DNA of 10,271 bases from an uncultured Acetatifactor sp. (GTDB lineage Bacteria; Bacillota; Clostridia; Lachnospirales; Lachnospiraceae): assembly GCA_948896875.1 (NCBI GenBank), contig CAQUWW010000106.1, forward strand, positions 1 through 10,271. The letters are read 5' to 3'. The notes under the pieces were generated by a model. The model did no database searches. It was not told the DNA's origin and saw only the letters and a list, made by a program, of their open reading frames with translations. How positions within the stretch are numbered: the first letter of the stretch is position 1; each line of letters begins with the position of its first letter. This document shows, in pieces, positions 4,449 to 10,271 of the stretch. The position numbers were made by a program, and so were the translations under genes.

Positions 4449-7400
4449 ATGGTCAGACGTATCTATGTGGAGAAAAAGGAGCCTTTTGCTGTGAAAGCGA
4501 AGGAACTGCAGGAAGAGATCGGAAGCTTTCTGGGAATCAGGGTGGAAGGTGTCAGAGTATTGATCCGCTATGATGTGGAGAATATTTCGGAGGAGGTCTT
4601 CCGACAGGCCTGCAGAAGTATATTTTCGGAGCCGCCTGTGGACGAGCTGTACGAAGGGACGCTGGAGGTTCCGGCAGACGCCAGAATATTCTCCGTGGAG
4701 TATCTGCCGGGGCAGTTCGATCAGCGGGCGGATTCGGCGGTACAGTGTGTACAGTTCCTGAAGGAAGATCAAGAGCCGGTGATCCGTACTGCTGTCACTT
4801 ACATGATTCTGGGTGCGATCACAGAGGAGGAATTTGCGCGGATTAAAGCCTATTGCATCAACCCTGTGGACTCCAGAGAGACCGATGAAGTCAGGCCGGA
4901 TACGCTGATTACGAAGTTTGAGGAGCCGGCGGATGTGGCGGTGCTGGATGGCTTTGCACAGATGGAGGAGACGGCCCTTTTGAAGCTGTACAACTCTCTG
5001 TCGCTGGCCATGACATTCAAGGATTTTCAGCATATTCAGAAGTATTTCAGAGAGGATGAGAAGCGGGACCCCAGCATGACGGAGATTCGTGTGCTGGATA
5101 CCTATTGGTCGGACCACTGCCGTCATACCACTTTTTCCACGGAATTGACGGACGTGGAGTTCGGAGAAGGATATTACCGCTCTCCCATTGAGACTACGTA
5201 TCACAGCTATCTGGACACCAGAGAAGAAATCTTCGGGGACAGAGCGAAAGAGGACAAGTTTATCTGTCTGATGGATCTGGCTCTCATGGCCATGAGAAAG
5301 CTGAAAAAAGAAGGAAAGCTTGCAGACATGGAGGAGTCGGATGAGATCAACGCCTGTTCCGTTGTGGTGCCTGTGGAGATGGATTACGGCGACCATAAGG
5401 AGACGGAGGAGTGGCTGGTCTTCTTCAAGAACGAGACCCACAATCACCCTACGGAGATAGAGCCTTTCGGCGGCGCGGCCACCTGTCTGGGCGGCGCCAT
5501 CAGAGATCCGCTCTCCGGGCGGGGCTATGTATATCAGGCTATGCGCGTGACCGGCGCTGCGGACCCTACCGTTCCCGTATCGGACACGTTAAAGGGCAAG
5601 CTCCCCCAGAAGAAGCTGGTGCGGGGTGCGGCCGACGGGTATTCTTCCTACGGGAACCAGATCGGTCTGGCCACAGGCTTCGTCAAGGAAATCTATCATC
5701 CCTCCTATGTGGCAAAGAGGATGGAGATCGGCGCGGTGATGGGTGCTGCGCCCAGAAAGAATGTGATCAGAGAGACCTCCGACCCCGGGGATATCATTAT
5801 CCTGCTGGGGGGACGTACCGGAAGAGACGGATGCGGCGGCGCCACAGGCTCCTCCAAGGTACATACGGAAAGCTCTATCGAGACCTGCGGCGCGGAGGTG
5901 CAGAAGGGAAATGCGCCCACGGAACGCAAGATTCAGAGATTGTTCCGCAGGGAGGAAGTCAGCCGCATCATCAAGAAGTGCAATGATTTCGGCGCGGGCG
6001 GCGTGTCCGTGGCCATCGGCGAGCTGGCGGACGGTCTGACCGTGGACCTGGATAAGGTGCCGAAGAAGTATGCGGGTCTGGACGGAACCGAGCTGGCCAT
6101 ATCCGAGTCTCAGGAACGCATGGCCGTGGTGGTGGACCCCAAAGATGTGGAGAAGTTCCTGACCTATGCCGCCCAGGAGAACCTGGAGGCGGTGGAGGTG
6201 GCCGTTGTCACGAAAGAGCCCCGGCTTGTGCTGAACTGGCGTGGGAAGAAGATCGTGGACCTGAAACGGGCCTTCCTGGATACCAACGGTGCCCATCAGG
6301 AGACAAAAGTGAAAGTGGATATCCCCGGGGAAAAGGAGAATTACTTCCGGAAACTGGCGGTGCCTGCCATAGAGGAAAGTCTGGAAAAGGGAGATGTAAA
6401 GGGAGCCTGGCTGACACTGTTAAGCGACCTGAACGTATGCTCCCAGAAGGGCCTTGTGGAGATGTTCGACTCCTCCATCGGAGCCGGAAGCGTGCTCATG
6501 CCTTACGGCGGGAAATATCAGCTGACGGAGACCCAGACCATGGTGGCAAAGCTCCCTGTGCTGGAGGGCAGGACAGATACCGTCACAATGATGAGCCATG
6601 GCTTCGACCCGTATCTGTCGTCCTGGAGTCCCTATCACGGCGCAGTTTATGCGGTGGTGGAATCCATGGCGAAGATTGTGGCCTCCGGAGGGGACAGCAG
6701 GGGAATCCGCTTCACCTTCCAGGAATATTTCCGCAGGATGACCGAGGACCCTTCCCGGTGGAGTCAGCCTTTTGCGGCGCTTTTAGGCGCTTACGACGCC
6801 CAGATCGGGTTCGGCCTGCCTTCCATCGGAGGTAAGGACAGTATGTCCGGTACCTTCAATGATATCGACGTGCCTCCGACCCTTGTGTCCTTTGCGGTGG
6901 ACATTGCGAAATATGGAGAGATTGTGACGCCGGAACTGAAGAAGGCCGGCAGCAGGCTGGTGCGTTTTGAGATAGAAAAGGATGAATTTGACATTCCCGT
7001 GTATGATGCCGTGGCCCGGCTATATGATTACATTCACGAGCTGATGAAGGAGAAGAAGGTATTCTCCGCCTATGCCCTGGACGCGAAGGGTGTGGCGGCT
7101 GCCGTGTCCAAAATGGCCTTTGGCAATCAACTAGGCGTGTGTGTGGATGGTGATGTGACGGCAGAGACCTTATTCGAAAATGCGCTGGGAGATATTCTGG
7201 TGGAGGTAGCTTCGGAGACTCTGGCGGAAATCAGAGAATCCGATTACGACTATACGGTGATCGGCAGGGTCAGCTCGGAGCCGGCATTTACCTTCGGCGA
7301 AGTGAAGATAGGGATGGAGGAGGCTCTGAATGCCTGGACCTCCAGGCTGGAGAAGGTATTTGCCACCAGAGCTTCGAAGGATGTGACTCCCCTGGAGAGT

Positions 7401-8240
7401 AAGGTATATAAAGCGGACAGCATCTATGTATGCCGGCACAAGACCGCCAGACCGAAAGTGTTTATCCCTGTGTTCCCCGGCACCAACTGCGAGTATGACA
7501 GCACAAAGGCATTTACACGGGCAGGAGCGGATGTGGTGACGAGAGTGTTCCGCAACAGGACAGCCCAGGATATAAGAGAGTCTGTGGAGGAATTTGAGAA
7601 AGCCATCTCACAGGCCCAGATTATCATGTTCCCCGGCGGATTTTCCGCAGGTGACGAACCGGACGGCAGCGCGAAATTCTTCGCAACGGCCTTCCAGAAT
7701 GAGAAGATAAGGGAAGCGGTGATGAAGCTTTTGCAGGAGCGGGACGGACTGGCCCTGGGGATCTGCAACGGCTTCCAGGCGCTGATCAAGCTGGGGCTGG
7801 TGCCTTACGGCGAGATTGTGGGGCAGAAGGAGGATTCCCCTACCCTGACCTTCAATACCATCAACAGACATATCTCCAAGATGGTGTATACGAAGGTAGT
7901 TTCCAACAAATCTCCCTGGCTGCAGGGTGCCGAGCTGGGTGGAACTTACTGCAGTCCCGCCTCCCACGGCGAGGGCCGGTTTGTGGCCCCGAAGGAGTGG
8001 CTTGACAGGCTGTTCGCAGCCGGACAGGTGGCTACCCAGTATGCCGATCCGGAAGGCAATGTGTCCGAAGAGTACAATATCAACGGTTCTTACTGTGCCA
8101 TAGAGGGAATCACCTCGCCGGACGGACGGTGCTTCGGTAAGATGGCCCATGCGGAGAGACGGGATGAGGGCGTGGCCCTGAACATTTACGGTGAACAGGA
8201 TCTGCGGATCTTTGAGTCCGGGGTGGGATATTTTAAATAA
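4449..8240 (+). CDS. purL: Phosphoribosylformylglycinamidine synthase, single-chain (PurL with fused PurQ-type glutaminase)
   Basis: Converts FGAR, glutamine and ATP to FGAM, the fourth step of de novo purine synthesis, in the cytoplasm. The 1263-residue chain joins an N-terminal PurS-like region, the two AIRS-like halves of the synthetase and a C-terminal class I glutaminase. Landmarks: SDHCRHTTF (221-229); ETHNHPTE with histidines 331 and 333; GGKDSMSG in the second half; and the glutaminase from about residue 1003 (KVFIPVFPGTNCEYDS) with catalytic Cys1106 (LGICNGFQ), His1234 and Glu1236 (MAHAER). All are present, so the enzyme should be active. Size and arrangement fit the clostridial single-chain type rather than separate PurS, PurQ and PurL. 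I chose ATG 4449 because GGAGGG (4435-4440) is eight bases before it and MVRRIYVEKK resembles the start of relatives. It lies 47 bases after tetR. I see no purine riboswitch before it and no clear terminator after it. Confidence 0.97.
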   Translation: MVRRIYVEKKEPFAVKAKELQEEIGSFLGIRVEGVRVLIRYDVENISEEVFRQACRSIFSEPPVDELYEGTLEVPADARIFSVEYLPGQFDQRADSAVQCVQFLKEDQEPVIRTAVTYMILGAITEEEFARIKAYCINPVDSRETDEVRPDTLITKFEEPADVAVLDGFAQMEETALLKLYNSLSLAMTFKDFQHIQKYFREDEKRDPSMTEIRVLDTYWSDHCRHTTFSTELTDVEFGEGYYRSPIETTYHSYLDTREEIFGDRAKEDKFICLMDLALMAMRKLKKEGKLADMEESDEINACSVVVPVEMDYGDHKETEEWLVFFKNETHNHPTEIEPFGGAATCLGGAIRDPLSGRGYVYQAMRVTGAADPTVPVSDTLKGKLPQKKLVRGAADGYSSYGNQIGLATGFVKEIYHPSYVAKRMEIGAVMGAAPRKNVIRETSDPGDIIILLGGRTGRDGCGGATGSSKVHTESSIETCGAEVQKGNAPTERKIQRLFRREEVSRIIKKCNDFGAGGVSVAIGELADGLTVDLDKVPKKYAGLDGTELAISESQERMAVVVDPKDVEKFLTYAAQENLEAVEVAVVTKEPRLVLNWRGKKIVDLKRAFLDTNGAHQETKVKVDIPGEKENYFRKLAVPAIEESLEKGDVKGAWLTLLSDLNVCSQKGLVEMFDSSIGAGSVLMPYGGKYQLTETQTMVAKLPVLEGRTDTVTMMSHGFDPYLSSWSPYHGAVYAVVESMAKIVASGGDSRGIRFTFQEYFRRMTEDPSRWSQPFAALLGAYDAQIGFGLPSIGGKDSMSGTFNDIDVPPTLVSFAVDIAKYGEIVTPELKKAGSRLVRFEIEKDEFDIPVYDAVARLYDYIHELMKEKKVFSAYALDAKGVAAAVSKMAFGNQLGVCVDGDVTAETLFENALGDILVEVASETLAEIRESDYDYTVIGRVSSEPAFTFGEVKIGMEEALNAWTSRLEKVFATRASKDVTPLESKVYKADSIYVCRHKTARPKVFIPVFPGTNCEYDSTKAFTRAGADVVTRVFRNRTAQDIRESVEEFEKAISQAQIIMFPGGFSAGDEPDGSAKFFATAFQNEKIREAVMKLLQERDGLALGICNGFQALIKLGLVPYGEIVGQKEDSPTLTFNTINRHISKMVYTKVVSNKSPWLQGAELGGTYCSPASHGEGRFVAPKEWLDRLFAAGQVATQYADPEGNVSEEYNINGSYCAIEGITSPDGRCFGKMAHAERRDEGVALNIYGEQDLRIFESGVGYFK

Positions 8241-8284
8241 ATTTTAAGGATATTCCGAGGAAGTTGCTTTACAGAAAATGGGAA

Positions 8285-9130
8285 TTATTCCATATTCCTT
8301 CGGTTCTCATGGAACATTCTAGGGGAGATTCCCGTAAATTTCTTAAATACACGACTGAAATAGAGAGGATCCTTATAGCCTACCAGTCCGGCTACCTCGG
8401 ATACGGACAGCGTCTCCGTGAGAAGCAGTTCTTTGGCCCGCTCCATGCGCAGGCGAGTGAGATACCGCATGGGGGCCATTCCCACGGCATCCTTAAATCT
8501 GTGTGAAAAATGGTCGATGCCCAGATGGCAGAAAGCTGCCATGGAGCGGATATCCCAGGCGTCCATATAGCATCTGTGGAGCTGTGCAATCAGTCGGTCT
8601 ATCAGAGGATTGTCGGTCTGAGGTTTGTCCTGCAGCTGCACAAAGCGGTTGATCAGTGCCAGAAGTCTGCACAAATCTGCTCCGGCCACATCCTGAAATC
8701 GGAGCTTGTGAAGCTGCAGCTCCAGGATGATTTCTTCAAATACCTGTTCCAGGGCAGGATGGATTCCGATCAGGGAATCCTGAATCCGGAAGGAGGAGAG
8801 AAGGGCGGGAATGTGAGTTCCCGAAAAATGAATCCAGTAGATCTCAGGATCCTCCTCTGCCAGATAGGTGTAGATCTGAGGCTGACGCGGCGGATAAAGG
8901 ACAATGCTGCCGGCGGGAACCTTTTCCCATACGCCGTCTCTCAGAAAATGTCCGCAGCCATGATAAATATAGAGCAGCTGGTAATCAGGGCGGCCATGGG
9001 GACGGTGGATCGAGAAATCTTTGTTGAAATGATATTGGTGGCCGCAGCTGACCACAAAGAGGGGAAGGAGAGTATCTTCGGGGAGAAGGTACTCTCCTTT
9101 CGTATGGGAACGGGCGGTAATGCGAATCAT
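8285..9130 (-). CDS. AraC-family transcriptional regulator
   Basis: A 281-residue regulator on the minus strand. The N-terminal half (about 20-110) resembles the AraC-type cupin sensor (residues such as GRPDYQLLYIY and PAGSIVLYPP), which binds a small molecule, often a sugar. The C-terminal region of about 100 residues holds two helix-turn-helix motifs, the second with the family signature SVSEVAGLVGYKDPLYFSRV and FKKFTGISPRMF (242 to about 273). AAGGAGAG lies just upstream of ATG 9130, which supports this start. It is transcribed divergently from the GDPD-sulfatase genes across a spacer of about 180 bases, so it most likely activates them when the substrate is present; this is inference from position. 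It converges on purL, with 44 bases between the stop codons. Confidence 0.93.
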   Translation of the reverse strand: MIRITARSHTKGEYLLPEDTLLPLFVVSCGHQYHFNKDFSIHRPHGRPDYQLLYIYHGCGHFLRDGVWEKVPAGSIVLYPPRQPQIYTYLAEEDPEIYWIHFSGTHIPALLSSFRIQDSLIGIHPALEQVFEEIILELQLHKLRFQDVAGADLCRLLALINRFVQLQDKPQTDNPLIDRLIAQLHRCYMDAWDIRSMAAFCHLGIDHFSHRFKDAVGMAPMRYLTRLRMERAKELLLTETLSVSEVAGLVGYKDPLYFSRVFKKFTGISPRMFHENRRNME

Positions 9131-9156
9131 AAAAATCTCTCCTTAAAGCAGAATTA

Positions 9157-9185
9157 TCCATATAGAAAACATAATCCGATATGGA
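9157..9185. repeat. Inverted repeat in the regulator's leader
   Basis: TCCATAT (9157-9163) and ATATGGA (9179-9185) are perfect inverted repeats 15 bases apart. They lie in the predicted 5' leader of the AraC-family gene, just before its ribosome binding site. They could be an operator or a leader hairpin that affects translation of the regulator. Confidence 0.35.
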
Positions 9186-9207
9186 ATATGGGCGGCAATA
9201 TAGTATA

Positions 9208-9224
9208 ATTTTATATTATAAAAT
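9208..9224. repeat. 17-base A/T palindrome in the divergent promoter region
   Basis: ATTTTATA (9208-9215) and TATAAAAT (9217-9224) are perfect inverted repeats around a single T. The element overlaps the -10 of the regulator's promoter and lies between the two divergent genes. It could be an operator, or simply back-to-back -10 elements. Confidence 0.4.
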
Positions 9225-9236
9225 AGTTTTTTGCAA
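9208..9236 (-). promoter_or_regulatory. Candidate promoter of the AraC-family gene
   Basis: On the minus strand TTGCAA (9231-9236, four of six) is followed after 17 bases by TAAAAT (plus-strand 9208-9213, five of six). Transcription would begin near 9201 and give a leader of about 70 bases. The TTGCAA hexamer is self-complementary, so it could also serve as a weak -35 toward the GDPD gene. TATAAT on the plus strand at 9204-9209 is another option for that direction, but its -35 is poor. Confidence 0.45.
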
Positions 9237-9309
9237 GAGAGCGGCACTTTTCTACCATGAGAATAGGAAGAAAGCAAACACAGAAATGTGAATATCGGGA
9301 GGAATGTCG

Positions 9310-10161
9310 ATGAAGGACTGGGAAAAAACAAGGAAATGGCTGTTTGACATGGAGGACAGGGAGATAAAAATTGCATCTCATCGGGGGAAATTCTCTTCCA
9401 GCGTGATTGAGAATACATCGCTGGCCTTTCTCACAGCCATAGGAGAAGGGGCGGACATGGTGGAGATGGATCTGGACCTGACCAGGGACGGCATTCTGAC
9501 AGGACACCATGACGGGACTATGAAGCGGTTGTTTGCCATAGATGGCAAAATTGGGGATTATACATGGGAGGAAATCCGGCAAATGCCTCTCTATAATTAC
9601 GTGGGAGAGGTGAATGTGACAGGATTGGAGACCTTTGAGGAGATTTTGAACAGTCTGAAGGGGAAGACCATTCTGGTGCTGGACAAATGTTGGGACCAAT
9701 GGGATTTTGTGTATGAGGCGCTGGAAAAGTCAGGTATGGTGGAGCAGGCGATTTTCAAATTTCCCATAAAGAATCAGCGGGCCATAGAATGGGCATCCGG
9801 GCATGGAGACTGCATGTTCATTCCAATGGTGAAGGCAGCGGAATATTTGAAAGATGTTGACATCCTCAGAAAGAAAATGTTGGTTGTGGCGGTGGAAACG
9901 GTACCTCAGAGTCCGGAGGACAGCCTTTTTGCAGATGAGACTTTCGCCTGGATCAGGGAACGTCACATGAAGGTGTGGTGCAATTCGTTGAGTCTGGCCA
10001 GAAGGCTGGTATACGGTGCGGGCTATGACGATCTGAAGTCTCTGACAGGCGGCGGAGCGGCGGGATGGGGTGTCCTGGCGGCAAAAGGGGTGGATATCAT
10101 CCAGACGGACTGGCCTGCGGAGGTAGATGCTTTTTTGAGAATAATTCACAGGAGAGAATAA
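9310..10161 (+). CDS. Glycerophosphodiester phosphodiesterase (GDPD) family protein
   Basis: A 283-residue TIM-barrel phosphodiesterase of the GDPD superfamily. These hydrolyse glycerophosphodiesters to sn-glycerol 3-phosphate and an alcohol, though some members use other phosphodiesters. Signature residues: HRG (His24, Arg25), ENT (34-36), VEMDLDLTRDG with Glu52 and Asp54, and HHDGT with His67. The typical C-terminal GVDIIQTDWP is also present. In place of the common E-x-K motif of the barrel there is LDKCW (Asp125, Lys126), so substrate choice may differ from classical GlpQ/UgpQ. No signal peptide is visible, so it should be cytoplasmic. I chose ATG 9310 because GGGAGGA (9297-9303) lies six bases before it; the in-frame ATG at 9304 directly abuts that site. 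The sulfatase gene starts one base after its stop, indicating tight co-transcription and probably a shared pathway under the divergent AraC-type regulator. Confidence 0.9.
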   Translation: MKDWEKTRKWLFDMEDREIKIASHRGKFSSSVIENTSLAFLTAIGEGADMVEMDLDLTRDGILTGHHDGTMKRLFAIDGKIGDYTWEEIRQMPLYNYVGEVNVTGLETFEEILNSLKGKTILVLDKCWDQWDFVYEALEKSGMVEQAIFKFPIKNQRAIEWASGHGDCMFIPMVKAAEYLKDVDILRKKMLVVAVETVPQSPEDSLFADETFAWIRERHMKVWCNSLSLARRLVYGAGYDDLKSLTGGGAAGWGVLAAKGVDIIQTDWPAEVDAFLRIIHRRE

Positions 10162-10162
10162 T

Positions 10163-10271
10163 ATGGAGAAGACAAAAAAGAGGCAACTGATATTTTTGAT
10201 GACGGACACCACCAGAAAGGATATGCTTGGCTGTTATGGAGATGCAAGGATGCGGACGCCGAATCTGGACA
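10163..10271 (+). CDS. Sulfatase-family hydrolase, N-terminal fragment (runs off the window)
   Basis: Only the first 36 residues are visible. LIFLMTDTTRKDMLGCYG (9-26) followed by TPNLD (32-36) is the N-terminal signature of the sulfatase branch of the alkaline phosphatase superfamily; Asp15 is an expected metal ligand. The common paired aspartate is replaced here by Asp-Thr. I recall this variant in sulfatases of gut Firmicutes. The catalytic Cys/Ser that is matured to formylglycine lies beyond the window, so it cannot be said whether this is a true sulfatase or a phosphodiester/phosphonate hydrolase of the same fold. There is no signal peptide, so it should act inside the cell on an imported substrate. 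ATG 10163 follows AGGAGAG (10150-10156) and starts one base after the GDPD stop. Confidence 0.85.
   Translation, partial: MEKTKKRQLIFLMTDTTRKDMLGCYGDARMRTPNLD

Noticed and set aside
4236..5447. 403-residue open frame on the minus strand opposite tetR and purL
   Set aside because: Same His/Arg/Leu-rich shadow composition, crosses two well-supported genes, and shows no recognisable domain.
8510..9208. 232-residue plus-strand open frame opposite the AraC-family gene
   Set aside because: The minus-strand product has complete AraC-family signatures and a ribosome binding site; the plus-strand frame has neither.
9304..9309. ATG 9304 as the start of the GDPD gene
   Set aside because: It directly abuts the GGGAGGA site, with no spacing; ATG 9310 has normal spacing of six bases.

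Overview
The window looks like chromosome of a low-to-mid GC Firmicute of class Clostridia, most likely a gut Lachnospiraceae. This rests on the clpC-radA neighbourhood, strong AGGAGG-type ribosome binding sites, A/T-rich intergenic promoters, the single-chain clostridial type of PurL, and several small proteins of a kind I associate with Lachnospiraceae. It is mostly a core-genome region, with the start of an accessory carbohydrate or lipid catabolic locus at the right end. I see no insertion sequence, phage gene, CRISPR array, rRNA or toxin-antitoxin pair.

Layout. Bases 1-383 are the 3' end of clpC. A leader of 173 bases with a candidate promoter and a compact hairpin precedes a conserved 137-residue orphan (557-970). 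DNA repair gene radA follows 11 bases later (982-2358). A solitary tRNA-Trp(CCA) (2473-2543) has its own extended -10 promoter and is followed by an intrinsic terminator. An unrecognised 130-residue protein follows (2689-3081). The next spacer (3082-3315) holds an unexplained minus-strand unit: a near-consensus promoter aimed at an intrinsic terminator about 50 bases away, which could make a very short RNA.

Three same-strand genes then form a likely operon: an unrecognised 153-residue protein (3316-3777), a TetR-family regulator (3799-4401) and the large purL (4449-8240), which makes FGAM in step 4 of purine synthesis. purL converges on an AraC-family regulator on the minus strand (8285-9130). 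Divergent from that regulator is a GDPD-family phosphodiesterase (9310-10161), followed after one base by the start of a sulfatase (10163 to the window end). The regulator and these two enzymes look like a substrate-inducible catabolic divergon, with both enzymes apparently cytoplasmic.

I found no multi-gene novel system that I can defend. The best leads are the minus-strand short-RNA unit at 3083-3169, the structured leader upstream of the clpC/radA-linked orphan, the TetR-purL linkage, and the AraC/GDPD/sulfatase locus.
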